13,041 nt of DNA from Chloroflexota bacterium (lineage in GTDB: Bacteria; Chloroflexota; FW602-bin22; JACPRP01), in the NCBI GenBank assembly GCA_016210495.1, contig JACQUC010000197.1:1-13041 (forward strand), given 5' to 3'. The position numbers were made by a program, and so were the translations under genes. How positions within the stretch are numbered: the stretch's first letter is position 1; every line of letters starts with the position of its first letter. A model generated the notes under the pieces. The model saw only the letters and a list, made by a program, of their open reading frames with translations, did no database searches and was not told the origin of the DNA. Of the stretch, positions 1 through 6,977 are shown in pieces.

Positions 1-3
1 GAG

Positions 4-95
4 CGGAGGGAACGGGATTCGAACCCGTGAAGGAGGTTTAGGCCCCCTTAACCGCTTAGCAGGCGGCCGCACTAGACCAACTATGCGATCCCTCC
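4..95 (-). tRNA. tRNA-Ser (anticodon GCT)
   Basis: Read on the minus strand this folds as a class II tRNA. The acceptor arms GGAGGGA and TCCCTCC pair perfectly over 7 bp. The anticodon stem GCCGC/GCGGT encloses the loop CTGCTAA, giving anticodon GCT, which reads AGC/AGU serine codons. A long variable arm (AAGGGGG pairing with CCTCCTT) is typical of serine tRNAs. The T arm is ACGGG-TTCGAAT-CCCGT. The discriminator base at position 4 is G on the tRNA strand, as expected for serine. The next three bases are not CCA, so the 3' end must be added by CCA-adding enzyme. It lies 36 nt downstream of the other tRNA-Ser and probably shares its transcript. Confidence 0.95.
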
Positions 96-131
96 GTGCG
101 CACAAACCCTTTTCTGTTCTCGGATAACCCG

Positions 132-218
132 TGGCGGAGAGGGAGGGATTCGAACCCCCGAGGCTCATCGCCTAACTGTTTTCAAGACAGTCACCATCAA
201 CCGCTCGGACACCTCTCC
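132..218 (-). tRNA. tRNA-Ser (anticodon TGA)
   Basis: Class II tRNA on the minus strand. Acceptor arms GGAGAGG/CCTCTCC pair over 7 bp. The anticodon stem ACTGT/ACAGT encloses the loop CTTGAAA with anticodon TGA, reading UCA and related serine codons. A long variable arm follows (TAGGCGATGAGCCTCG region), then the T arm GGGGG-TTCGAAT-CCCTC. The discriminator is G and, unlike the neighbouring tRNA-Ser(GCT), the terminal CCA is encoded at 132-134. It is the promoter-proximal gene of a two-tRNA unit, about 93 nt downstream of the predicted start site. Confidence 0.95.
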
Positions 219-317
219 GCGTGAACCACCTCGGATCCGAACCGATTCGACAGGAGACACCGGCCATCACCACCTGCGCGAACAGGCCCGCTCTACTGAC
301 CTGGTTTTCTGGCCTAA

Positions 318-346
318 AGTATAGCACAGGGCTCACTGGCTCGCAA
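318..346 (-). promoter_or_regulatory. Sigma-70-type promoter for the two tRNA-Ser genes
   Basis: On the minus strand TTGCGA (346-341) is followed after exactly 17 bp by TATACT (323-318). The trinucleotide TGC just before the -10 box gives an extended -10. The predicted start is near position 311, leaving a leader of about 93 nt before the tRNA-Ser(TGA) gene. Position and orientation fit a tRNA operon promoter. Prediction from motif only. Confidence 0.6.
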
Positions 347-589
347 GGAACCTATCGCGCTTGGGCTAGGCGCTAGAGCTTTGCCCAGGACAGCGGCGCC
401 CCAAATGGGCGGCGAGGCAATGCCAACGGCCCCGAAAGCGCAAGCGAGCCTGCGCACTCCAAGGCAGAGAGTCCGCGCCGGGCAGAACGCTTGAGCCCTG
501 TCGCGTCTGGCGCATTGGGGAAAGGCATATGGTCCAGAATGAGGCTGGGAATGGCTCTGCCTCTTGCTGCTGTTTGCCGGTCCGCAGGC
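347..589. other. Intergenic stretch without a recognised gene
   Basis: This lies between the tRNA promoter and the stop codon of the signal peptidase gene. A minus-strand open frame runs through it, but its start is buried in the signal peptidase gene and its product is low-complexity and Ala/Arg/Pro-rich, with no ribosome-binding site. I found no strong terminator hairpin with a T tract, no tRNA and no convincing repeat. Confidence 0.6.
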
Positions 590-1207
590 TTATGCACTCG
601 TCTTGTTGTTGCCGGCAGCCTGCGCCCGCGCGGCGTCGGGTTCACGAGCCCGATTCGGGTCGGATGGGGCGGGCTGGGACATGACCAGGGTGTAGCCGTA
701 AAGCAAGGGTAAGGCGATGCCCAGCATCAGCAAGACCAGCGCCGTCACGTTTCGCTGAAAGAAGCTGAGGTACTTCCCGACCTGGGGCAGCACCACTGCT
801 ACCCTCCCGACAACTTCTCCTGACGTCACATCCCACGAGTCTATCGCCTCGTTGGCATCGCCTTTGGTCTTGAAGGTGTAGATATCGCCGTTTCCGCCAA
901 TCTCAACCACTCTGTGCACGACGAGTTGAGCGCGGGTGAACGGGACAACCTTGCGGAAGGCCAGGACATCGCCTTCCTCGACTTCCCAGGGGTACACTCG
1001 TGTGCTTATGACCAGGTCGCCCGGTATGAGCTCGGGCCGCATGCTGGCCGAAGTAATCACCATCGAAGTGGGGCTATATCTAATGAACAGAAAGATCGCC
1101 AGGAGCACCGGCAGGAAGGGAAGGGCGAATACCAGGTAGCTCGCCGAATGTTTCCTGCCTGCCTCTTTGCTCCGAGCGATCTCCCCCGCGAGGGCCGAAG
1201 CTTGCAT
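590..1207 (-). CDS. Signal peptidase I, ER/SipW type (S26B)
   Basis: Membrane peptidase of 205 residues that should cut signal peptides on the outer face of the cytoplasmic membrane. An N-terminal membrane segment (about 24-43) is followed by the S26 core: Ser55 in the motif SASMRP (nucleophile), then GDLVI. His98 in VVHRV replaces the general-base lysine of ordinary bacterial LepB. Asp117 sits in TKGDAN, and there is a VVGRV box near 133. The Ser-His-Asp set marks the archaeal/ER/SipW branch. A second membrane segment (about 154-176) and a polar, Ala-rich tail complete it, the usual SipW topology. The gene starts 55 nt after the stop of a small secreted protein and is probably co-transcribed with it. 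That context suggests a dedicated processing role. The Shine-Dalgarno before the ATG at 1207 is weak, so translation may depend on the upstream gene. Confidence 0.88.
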   Translation of the reverse strand: MQASALAGEIARSKEAGRKHSASYLVFALPFLPVLLAIFLFIRYSPTSMVITSASMRPELIPGDLVISTRVYPWEVEEGDVLAFRKVVPFTRAQLVVHRVVEIGGNGDIYTFKTKGDANEAIDSWDVTSGEVVGRVAVVLPQVGKYLSFFQRNVTALVLLMLGIALPLLYGYTLVMSQPAPSDPNRAREPDAARAQAAGNNKTSA

Positions 1208-1262
1208 TGCTACGCTACTTTCAACAGCGCGTACAGGTGCCAGAGAACGAGTCGTTTAGGCG

Positions 1263-1787
1263 CTATGCTCGGGTCACCAAAATCGAGAAACCCTCGCTGG
1301 GTGACGGCGACACGGCGCCGAGATCGAAGTACAATCTGGCCCGCTCGCCCGCTGCCGGTGTAGCATCCGACGCGACGTACAGCGTGCTCAATAGAGTGTA
1401 GTCGTTAGTGGTGGAGCTCCACCGGTAGAGCTCAACCTTAAAAGCAGTGCTAGCTGGCGTGGTGCCCGCTACAGCATCGAGCTGTAACCTATAAAACCAG
1501 TTCCCCTTGGCGATGGCCGTTGTCGACAGCGGGATCGTGCCACCCGACGCCAGTGTCACCGCAGCTCCCACGGTCGTGCCGGCGGCCGTTACCGCGCTCC
1601 CGGCTTTTTGGATGCCCGTGGTGCCCAGCGATACCTCTTGCGTTGTGTCGATCAGATCGCCGCCGTACTCGGAAAACGTCGTGCTCCCGCTGAAGACGGA
1701 TTGTGCAGACAACGTCAAGAGACTCACCACGATCAGCAGGATGCCCATAATGGGAATAATGTGGCGCGTGTGCCGGAACAGACCCAT
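1263..1787 (-). CDS. Small secreted protein, putative substrate of the SipW-like peptidase
   Basis: The 174-residue product begins with a short basic stretch (RHTRH) and a hydrophobic segment at about 11-29. A plausible cleavage region follows (LSAQS, then VFSGSTTFS). The mature part is rich in Ser, Thr, Ala and Gly and looks beta-stranded, with alternating patterns such as FKVELYRW and RARLYFDLG. I recognise no catalytic motif and no named family with confidence. The phenylalanine/serine-rich sequence after the hydrophobic core loosely resembles SipW-dependent signal peptides (TasA/camelysin-like), but the canonical YFSDT is absent. A strong Shine-Dalgarno (GGAGG, 5 nt spacing) precedes the ATG. 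It is the first gene of a two-gene unit with the peptidase, which supports an enzyme-substrate relationship. A minor pilin, fibre or matrix protein is possible but unproven. Confidence 0.8.
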   Translation of the reverse strand: MGLFRHTRHIIPIMGILLIVVSLLTLSAQSVFSGSTTFSEYGGDLIDTTQEVSLGTTGIQKAGSAVTAAGTTVGAAVTLASGGTIPLSTTAIAKGNWFYRLQLDAVAGTTPASTAFKVELYRWSSTTNDYTLLSTLYVASDATPAAGERARLYFDLGAVSPSPSEGFSILVTRA

Positions 1788-1879
1788 TTCCTCCTCCCCT
1801 CTACCTCAACCTCAAGTGGATCACGCGGTTGCCCGGACCTGCCAAGCTGGCAGCGTCAGGCGGTCGTCCTCGTGTAACC

Positions 1880-1908
1880 ATTCTATGGTGGTCTTACCAG
1901 TCCGTCAA
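1880..1908 (-). promoter_or_regulatory. Sigma-70-type promoter for the secreted protein / signal peptidase unit
   Basis: On the minus strand TTGACG (1908-1903) is separated by 17 bp from TAGAAT (1885-1880), a near-consensus pair at optimal spacing. The predicted start is near 1873, giving a leader of about 86 nt to the ATG at 1787. No comparable promoter was seen in the 55 nt before the peptidase gene, so both genes probably use this one. Confidence 0.65.
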
Positions 1909-2022
1909 GCCTTCCGCACGTTCAATACGTAGCCCAAAGGTACTACTTGAGCTGGCACTTCTGGTGGGGCACGCCATTTCAGGCGCTCTTCCTATTTCGC
2001 CGCTTTCCAATTCGCCGCGCCT

Positions 2023-2046
2023 CTCCGTGCCTCGGTGTCTCCGTGG
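2023..2046. repeat. Three tandem CTCCGTG-type 8-bp units
   Basis: CTCCGTGC, CTCGGTGT and CTCCGTGG occur at 2023, 2031 and 2039 with a regular 8-bp period; the reverse strand reads CCACGGAGACACCGAGG. They lie in the non-coding gap just downstream of the lipM-like stop. A related sequence occurs near the right edge (12898-12949). The pattern is reminiscent of dispersed intergenic repeats in large environmental bacterial genomes. Its function is unknown. Confidence 0.5.
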
Positions 2047-2078
2047 CTGAGCCCCGTGGCTACACACCAAGAATGTTG

Positions 2079-2963
2079 CTAGCGCCGCAGGTTCCAATCC
2101 GGCGCACAGTACTTTTCCCGGCGCAATCGCTCGGCCGCGTCGACTTCGTCGCGGGTCAGAACTCCCGGTTCGATTCGGACGCCCAGGACGGCCTCGAAGC
2201 CTGCTTTCAGCGCACGGGCCGCTTCGTACATTCCCACTTGTCTCCCCAGCGCCTTTCGCAGTGAGGCCATTCGTGCCGTCAGGACAGCCGAGAAACGCTC
2301 CCGCGCTGTGTCGTCAGCCGCCTTGAGCAGGGCGGCCATCTTCGCCACATCCGCGTCCAGTAGAATCGAGCCGTGTTGCAGGATAGTGCCAAGCCTGCGC
2401 ATCTGAGCGCTACCCACGAGCTTTCTGCCACAAAACAAGATCTCATAGTCAGAGGGCGCGTCAAAGCATGCTGGTGACCTTCCCGAGGACTCAGTCCGTC
2501 GTTGTCCGATACTCCTGTCGGTCGCAGCCTGCCGTCGTGAGGGGGCCGGCACGGCTTGCGACCCCAGGAGCGCGAGGCCGGCCACCAGGCACTTGCTGAT
2601 CATTTCGTAGGATGCTCCGATCCCGCCGCCAATCAGCGGATCATCTTGCGAAACCACTACGCTATAGGTGATCTCGTGCTCGTGAAGGATCGCCCGACCA
2701 CCCGTGGGTCGACGCACCAGGTCTACACCCAGCTCTCGACAGGCGTCCAGATCGACTTCGTTCACGGCCGACTGAAAATAGCCGATGCTCAGGCAAGCGG
2801 GCTCCCACCCGTACAGGCGCAGGGTCGGCGGCACTTTTGCCTGCGCAACCGCCAGCAAGATGGCCTCGTCCACCGCCATGTTGGTAGCTCCGTCCTGGCG
2901 CCCTGTCTCCAACAACCGCCAATCCAAGCTGCCCACAAATATTGCCCTCTTCCGGATCATCAT
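2079..2963 (-). CDS. Lipoate/octanoate transferase, LipM-like (LplA/LipB/BPL fold)
   Basis: The 294-residue protein belongs to the lipoate-protein ligase/octanoyltransferase fold. The lipoyl-binding signature RRPTGGRAILH is at 84-94. The segment ACFDAPSDYE places Cys166 where LipM enzymes carry the acyl-thioester cysteine. GRKLVGSAQ at 179-187 supplies the conserved lysine (Lys181). The C-terminal EKY...DWN signature also fits. LipM moves octanoate from acyl carrier protein to GcvH or E2 subunits in the cytoplasm, before LipA inserts sulfur. Length matches LipM (about 280) and is shorter than two-domain E. coli LplA. A polar stretch before Cys166 (about 138-163, Arg/Ser/Gln-rich) looks expanded. 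No GcvH, LipA or dehydrogenase genes are adjacent. The start is one of two consecutive ATGs and has only a weak Shine-Dalgarno. LipL-like amidotransferase or LplA activity cannot be excluded. Confidence 0.85.
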   Translation of the reverse strand: MMIRKRAIFVGSLDWRLLETGRQDGATNMAVDEAILLAVAQAKVPPTLRLYGWEPACLSIGYFQSAVNEVDLDACRELGVDLVRRPTGGRAILHEHEITYSVVVSQDDPLIGGGIGASYEMISKCLVAGLALLGSQAVPAPSRRQAATDRSIGQRRTESSGRSPACFDAPSDYEILFCGRKLVGSAQMRRLGTILQHGSILLDADVAKMAALLKAADDTARERFSAVLTARMASLRKALGRQVGMYEAARALKAGFEAVLGVRIEPGVLTRDEVDAAERLRREKYCAPDWNLRR

Positions 2964-2970
2964 TTATAAT
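2942..2970 (+). promoter_or_regulatory. Promoter for the DUF3786 gene, overlapping the 5' end of the lipM-like gene
   Basis: TTGCCC (2942-2947) and a perfect TATAAT (2965-2970) are separated by 17 bp on the plus strand. The predicted start is near 2977, leaving about 34 nt of leader including a Shine-Dalgarno. The -35 box lies inside the first codons of the divergent lipM-like gene, so transcription of the two genes may interfere. Confidence 0.55.
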
Positions 2971-3010
2971 TTCCAATGCCCTAAGGCCGCCGAGAAAGGA
3001 CCTTGCCACA

Positions 3011-3670
3011 ATGGAAGATAGACGCGAAAAAGAACTGCTGGCCCTGGTCGATGGCCTGCGCCGACAACTGGCCATGGTTGACCCGCGCGCTCTGGCGGAG
3101 CGGTGCGGCGTCGAGTTCGATGCGGAGACGTCGGAGTTTGAGATATCGGTTTTCGGACACGCCTTCGTCGTGCCTTATCCCTCGTTTGTGGCTCGCGATC
3201 TCGCCGTCGACCACCACGAGGGTTCGCCGTGGCTTCAGGCGCTTCTGATGTACTACTTCCGCATGGCCGATGGCGCGCCCCTCGAGGGGACCTGGAGGTC
3301 CCTCAGAGAGCTGCCCGGCGGGCTGATGTACGAGCGGGCCTTTCAGGGTTACTCGGGCGACAAGCTGGCCCGCGCCTTCGGCAACGACGTCGAGCTTCTG
3401 GCGCGCGCCGCCAAGTTAATCAAAGGCACACCCATCAGCCTGGGAGACTCCGGCTACTGCTTCTGGGCGCTCCCGCGCGTGCCGCTGGGACTCGCCTACT
3501 GGGTGGGCGATGAAGAGGTCGACGCCGCCGCCAAAGTGCTCTTCGACAGCTCGGCCGTTCACTATCTGCCCATCGACGCGCTGGCTGCCCTCGGCGGGCG
3601 ACTGTGCAACATCCTCATCAAGACGGCCGGCCTTCCTCTCGACTCACGGCCCGATGAAACGGCGCTCTGA
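3011..3670 (+). CDS. DUF3786 family protein
   Basis: A 219-residue, probably cytoplasmic protein without signal peptide or membrane segments. I recognise the DUF3786 family from the central pattern LLMYYFRMADGAPLEGTW followed by RELPGG (about 79-104). The C-terminal pattern LPRVPLGLAYW, then DEEVDAAAKVLFD and HYLPIDALAALGG (about 154-196), also fits. The family has no assigned function, and it often occurs in anaerobic bacteria and methanogens. An open frame extends 23 codons upstream, but the ATG at 3011 is preferred. It has AAAGGA 10 nt upstream, sits correctly behind the TATAAT promoter, and avoids overlap with the divergent lipM-like gene. It converges with the histidine phosphatase gene, with only 18 bp between the two stop codons and no visible terminator hairpin. 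Confidence 0.82.
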   Translation: MEDRREKELLALVDGLRRQLAMVDPRALAERCGVEFDAETSEFEISVFGHAFVVPYPSFVARDLAVDHHEGSPWLQALLMYYFRMADGAPLEGTWRSLRELPGGLMYERAFQGYSGDKLARAFGNDVELLARAAKLIKGTPISLGDSGYCFWALPRVPLGLAYWVGDEEVDAAAKVLFDSSAVHYLPIDALAALGGRLCNILIKTAGLPLDSRPDETAL

Positions 3671-3688
3671 TTCCATCAAAGCCTATGG

Positions 3689-4309
3689 TCAAAGTGCTCC
3701 GCCCTCCAGGTGACAGGTATCGTTCATAGTGAGCACGATGAAGACGCCTCGCTCTCCACACTCGAAGACGTTGATCGCCGCGTTGTCCTGCTCGACGGCC
3801 CAGAAGCGCGCGTTGTCTGCGCCCAGCAGGGCGAGCATCACTATCTTACACACTACTTTGTGCGAGACCAGAACCACTGTTTGATCCGGAAAGCGCACGG
3901 CCAGCTCCAGGATGGCGTCCATCGCCCTGGAACGCACATCGTCTAGGCTCTCGCCGCCGGGTATTCGAGCCTTGTCCGGCGAGTCGAGCCACTGGGGGTA
4001 TATCTCGGGGTAGTTGGCTGCCGCCTCTTCCGGACTGAGCCCCTGCCAATCGCCATAGTTGAAATCTATCAGCCCCTCGGCCACTTGCACGGGCAGGCCC
4101 AGCCGCAACGCGATGATCTCTGCCGTCTTGTGCGCCCGGCTCAGCGGGCTGCTGAATACTGCTGAAATCGACATTTCCGCCAATCTCTCTGCCGCGGCCT
4201 GCGCCTGTCTGATACCGGTCTCGTTCAGAGGAACGTCGACCCGGCCCCGAAACCGCTCCACGCGGTTCCACTCCGTCTGACCGTGCCGAACCAGAATAAA
4301 CTTAGCCAA
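3689..4309 (-). CDS. Histidine phosphatase family protein (phosphoglycerate-mutase-like, GpmB/CobC type)
   Basis: The 206-residue enzyme has the RHG signature ILVRHGQTEWN at its N terminus (Arg8, phospho-acceptor His9). SSPLSRAHKTAEI carries a second phosphate-binding arginine (Arg58), and the second catalytic histidine is His150 in VLVSHK. Acidic residues near IDFNYGDWQG (Asp82) are the likely proton donor region. Length is normal for the small, cofactor-independent branch. The family includes alpha-ribazole phosphatase, GpmB-like phosphatases and broad-specificity sugar phosphatases; the substrate cannot be read here, and no cobalamin genes are nearby. The open frame extends far upstream, but I place the start at TTG 4307-4309. 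AGGAGG lies 5 nt before it, and the protein then begins directly with the first beta strand of the fold. Convergent with DUF3786. Confidence 0.87.
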   Translation of the reverse strand: MAKFILVRHGQTEWNRVERFRGRVDVPLNETGIRQAQAAAERLAEMSISAVFSSPLSRAHKTAEIIALRLGLPVQVAEGLIDFNYGDWQGLSPEEAAANYPEIYPQWLDSPDKARIPGGESLDDVRSRAMDAILELAVRFPDQTVVLVSHKVVCKIVMLALLGADNARFWAVEQDNAAINVFECGERGVFIVLTMNDTCHLEGGAL

Positions 4310-4314
4310 CTTGA

Positions 4315-4320
4315 CCTCCT
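4315..4320 (-). promoter_or_regulatory. Strong Shine-Dalgarno fixing a TTG start
   Basis: AGGAGG on the minus strand lies 5 nt before TTG at 4309-4307. No ATG or GTG occupies a suitable position. This site therefore decides the start of the histidine phosphatase gene against the longer upstream open frame. Confidence 0.8.
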
Positions 4321-4345
4321 GTCGCGGTGCCACTAGCCAACCCCT

Positions 4346-4351
4346 ATTGTA
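4346..4351 (-). promoter_or_regulatory. Possible -10 box for the histidine phosphatase gene
   Basis: TACAAT on the minus strand at 4351-4346 would give a start near 4339 and a 30-nt leader ending in the AGGAGG site. No good -35 hexamer is found 16-18 bp upstream, so this is only a weak candidate. Confidence 0.28.
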
Positions 4352-4561
4352 ACGCATGTACGGCGCAAATGTGCCGCAGATGGTGAAGGACCCCGACACA
4401 ACAGTCATCCCAGTCAACTGAGCAAGTGGAAGGCAACCACCCCAATAGTAATGCCTCACCTGTTGAGTGACGAGCAGCAGGCACTGGAAGCAGTCAAGGG
4501 GTCCCACGAGCGTCAAATGAACGAGCTATGTGCGGGGGTTGGAGGATCTCAGGTATGTGTG

Positions 4562-4591
4562 TTGATTTCTCCCGCTTCTATCCCTTATAGT
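4562..4591 (+). promoter_or_regulatory. Promoter immediately upstream of mnmA (leaderless architecture)
   Basis: TTGATT (4562-4567), 18 bp, TATAGT (4586-4591). The expected start, 6-8 nt after the -10 box, is 4597-4599, only 2-4 nt before the ATG at 4601. The bases between contain no Shine-Dalgarno, so the mRNA would be essentially leaderless. Confidence 0.5.
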
Positions 4592-4600
4592 TTCATTGCT

Positions 4601-5698
4601 ATGGATAAGACAATCGTCATCGCAATGAGCGGCGGCGTCGACAGCTCGGTTGCCGCCGCTTTGCTGAGAGATCAAGGATATCGGGTGATCGGCATCACCC
4701 TGAACGTTTGGCCGAAGCTGGAGCGAGAGGAAGCGTGGCAGCGGCCTGATGCCTGCTGCTCGCTTTCGTCCGTCGAAGATGCCCGGCGTGTTGCCGACCG
4801 CCTTGGGATACCTCACTATGTCCTTAATTTCCGAGACCTTTTCGCCGCGACGGTTATCGAGGATTTCCTTCACGAGTACTCGTGCGGACGCACGCCCAAC
4901 CCCTGCATTCGCTGCAACGAGTTCGTCAAGTTCGATGCGCTGTTGAAGCGGGCTGCTGAATTGGGTGCCGATGGACTCGCCACCGGCCACTACGCCCGCG
5001 TGGCGCTGGACGAATCCAGCAATCGCTTTGTGCTCAAGAAGTCCGCCGATGCGTCCAAAGATCAGACCTACGTTCTTTACGTTCTCAAGCAGCAGCAACT
5101 AGCCCGCACGATCTTGCCATTGGGAGGTCTGACCAAAGTCCAGGTCAGGGAGATGGCGCGTGGCTACGGCTTGCCTGTTGCGCACAAGGCTGATAGCCAG
5201 GAGATATGCTTCGTTCCCGACGACGACTACGGCAGCTTCGTGCAAAGCCGCTGCCCTGGCGCTGCTCGACCCGGCCCTATCCTGGATAGCAGCGGGCATG
5301 TTATCGGCGAGCATCGCGGCATAATATTCTACACCGTCGGCCAGCGCAAGGGCCTTGGCCTGGTCGCTTCCGAGCCCCTTTACGTCGTCGACATCGACGC
5401 CGGGCGCAACGCCATCGTCGTTGGCCCTGAGCGCGAGCTCTACCGCGACGAGCTGGTCGCCGACAAGCTCAACCTGGTGACCACAGAACGTTTGGACGAG
5501 CCCATAGACGTCACCGCCAAGATCAGGTACAAGATGACCGAAGCCCGCGCCACCGTGACACAGCTCGACGATGGGACCATTCGCCTTCACTTCCAGGAGC
5601 CACAGCGCGCGGTCACGCCGGGTCAGGCCGTGGTGTTCTACCAGGGCGACACCCTCGTGGGCGGTGCCACTATTGTTTCCTCCCGGGCCAAAACCTGA
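4601..5698 (+). CDS. mnmA: tRNA-specific 2-thiouridylase MnmA
   Basis: MnmA installs the 2-thio group on wobble uridine 34 of tRNA-Lys, tRNA-Glu and tRNA-Gln, using ATP to adenylate the base and persulfide sulfur from a cysteine desulfurase relay. The 365-residue product carries the PP-loop SGGVDSS (10-16), the nucleophile Cys102 in NPCIRCN, a TGHYAR segment (128-133), KDQTYVLY (153-160), and the second catalytic Cys203 in SQEICFV. A C-terminal beta-barrel region with [10 protein letters not shown] follows. Both cysteines are present and length is normal. The frame is open for 50 more codons upstream, but ATG 4601 matches the family N terminus ([12 protein letters not shown]) and the adjacent promoter. 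There is no Shine-Dalgarno. The aminotransferase gene starts 48 nt downstream on the same strand. Confidence 0.96.
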   Translation: MDKTIVIAMSGGVDSSVAAALLRDQGYRVIGITLNVWPKLEREEAWQRPDACCSLSSVEDARRVADRLGIPHYVLNFRDLFAATVIEDFLHEYSCGRTPNPCIRCNEFVKFDALLKRAAELGADGLATGHYARVALDESSNRFVLKKSADASKDQTYVLYVLKQQQLARTILPLGGLTKVQVREMARGYGLPVAHKADSQEICFVPDDDYGSFVQSRCPGAARPGPILDSSGHVIGEHRGIIFYTVGQRKGLGLVASEPLYVVDIDAGRNAIVVGPERELYRDELVADKLNLVTTERLDEPIDVTAKIRYKMTEARATVTQLDDGTIRLHFQEPQRAVTPGQAVVFYQGDTLVGGATIVSSRAKT

Positions 5699-5704
5699 TA
5701 CAAT
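5673..5704 (+). promoter_or_regulatory. Possible extended -10 promoter for the aminotransferase gene
   Basis: TGATACAAT (5696-5704) at the mnmA stop codon forms a TGn-TACAAT extended -10 box. The nearest -35-like hexamer, TTGTTT at 5673-5678, is 20 bp away, longer than ideal. It would start transcription near 5711, before the GGGAGGT ribosome-binding site. Read-through from mnmA is an equally good explanation. Confidence 0.3.
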
Positions 5705-5746
5705 TCGGCCACAGTCGGTCGCCCATCGCCTGGGAGGTAATCAAAC

Positions 5747-6964
5747 GTGAGCTTTGACAAGCAGTTCGCTTATTCAAACCTTTTCACGGTCCGTGCCGTC
5801 GAGGAATGGCCTCCGCCGATGGACACGAGCCACAAGGGCTCAGGGCCGCCCCCTATTACCTTCGCCTACGGACTGCCCGATCCAGGCTCCTTCCCGTTCA
5901 AGGACCTGATCGAGGCCACGACGCGGGTCCTCGGGGGTAGAGGGCAAGTAGCGCTTCAATACGGCCCCCAGCGAGGCTACGACGGATTGCTCGACGTCGT
6001 CGTCGAGAAGTTGGCGCGCGAAGAGAACCTCGAAGCGTCACGCGATGAGTTGCTCTTGACCAACGGCTCCTCACAGGCATTGGATATGCTTTGCCAGGTC
6101 TTTGTGAACCCTGGCGACGCGGTTATCGTCGAGGCGCCCTGCTTCCACGGCGCGCTCGATACCCTCAGAAGGCTCCAGGCAAAGCCCGTTCACGTGACCA
6201 TCGACGACGAAGGCATTCGGACAGTCGAGTTGGCGGAAACCGTCGAGCGTCTCTGCCGTGAAAACCGCAAGCCAAAGTTCATCTACACCGTGCCAAACTT
6301 CCACAATCCCGCGGGCGTGACGATGAGCGTGCCACGCCGCCAGGGGTTGTTATCCGTCGCTCGAGAATACGGCGTGGTCATCGTCGAAGATGACGCATAT
6401 CGCGAGCTTTGTTACGAGGGAAATCCCCTTCCCTCTCTCTACTCCCTGGACCGGGATGGCCTGGTAGTGCGCATGGGCACCTTCTCCAAGATCCTCTCGG
6501 CGGGAATGCGCCTCGGCTGGGTTCTCGGCCCGGAGAGAGTGATCGCCAAGATGCTGCTCTTCAAATTCGACACCGGCACCAATCACTTCGCCTGCCACGT
6601 GGCCGCGGAATACTCCCGGGAACACCTGCAACAGCATATCGTCGAGCTAATCGACATCTACCGTTGCAAGAGAGACGCGATGCTGTCCGCCCTGGACGCC
6701 AACGTAGCGTCGCTGGCCAGGTGGACCGTTCCCAAAGGGGGGTTTTACATCTGGATGGACCTGCCCGGGAGTATCGATCCCGATGCCCTGCGACAGACGG
6801 CCGCCGAAGAAGGCGTCGTCTATCTGAGCGGCCATGTCTGCTTCGTCGACGGGCGTGGTAAGGACGCCCTGCGTCTATCCTTCAGCTTCCCTGGTACGGA
6901 CGAAATAGACGAGGGGATCCGCCGACTGGGCAACGCCCTGCGAACTGCCTCGGCGAAACGGTGA
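5747..6964 (+). CDS. PLP-dependent aminotransferase, class I/II (2-aminoadipate/aromatic LysN-KAT-like)
   Basis: The 405-residue cytoplasmic fold-type I aminotransferase shows the expected marks in order. These are QYGPQRGYDGL (71-81), TNGSSQALD (105-113), the NPAG motif (Asn187), VIVEDDAY with the PLP-pyridine aspartate (Asp215), and GTFSKIL with the Schiff-base lysine Lys248. SAGMRLGW and a late LRLSF arginine (Arg376) for the substrate carboxylate follow. The pattern resembles 2-aminoadipate/branched-chain/aromatic aminotransferases (LysN, KAT/AadAT-like) and the catalytic half of MocR regulators, but there is no N-terminal GntR DNA-binding domain. Exact substrate is not readable. The start is GTG at 5747 with GGGAGGT 8 nt upstream. 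It follows mnmA by 48 nt, which may be incidental, since no amino-acid pathway genes are adjacent. Confidence 0.9.
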   Translation: MSFDKQFAYSNLFTVRAVEEWPPPMDTSHKGSGPPPITFAYGLPDPGSFPFKDLIEATTRVLGGRGQVALQYGPQRGYDGLLDVVVEKLAREENLEASRDELLLTNGSSQALDMLCQVFVNPGDAVIVEAPCFHGALDTLRRLQAKPVHVTIDDEGIRTVELAETVERLCRENRKPKFIYTVPNFHNPAGVTMSVPRRQGLLSVAREYGVVIVEDDAYRELCYEGNPLPSLYSLDRDGLVVRMGTFSKILSAGMRLGWVLGPERVIAKMLLFKFDTGTNHFACHVAAEYSREHLQQHIVELIDIYRCKRDAMLSALDANVASLARWTVPKGGFYIWMDLPGSIDPDALRQTAAEEGVVYLSGHVCFVDGRGKDALRLSFSFPGTDEIDEGIRRLGNALRTASAKR

Positions 6965-6977
6965 CCATTTTGGGCTA

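Noticed and set aside
373..645. Minus-strand 90-codon open frame downstream of the signal peptidase
   Set aside because: It starts inside the signal peptidase gene in another frame, has an Arg/Pro/Ala-rich product and no Shine-Dalgarno.
3671..3688. Terminator between the convergent DUF3786 and histidine phosphatase genes
   Set aside because: The 18-bp gap holds no stem-loop or T tract; termination, if any, must occur within the opposing gene.
4310..4516. N-terminal extension of the histidine phosphatase by 69 codons
   Set aside because: The extension is not needed for the fold, and AGGAGG 5 nt before TTG 4307-4309 marks a better start.
4451..4600. N-terminal extension of MnmA by 50 codons
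   Set aside because: It has no Shine-Dalgarno, is not part of the MnmA family N terminus, and the best promoter lies inside it.
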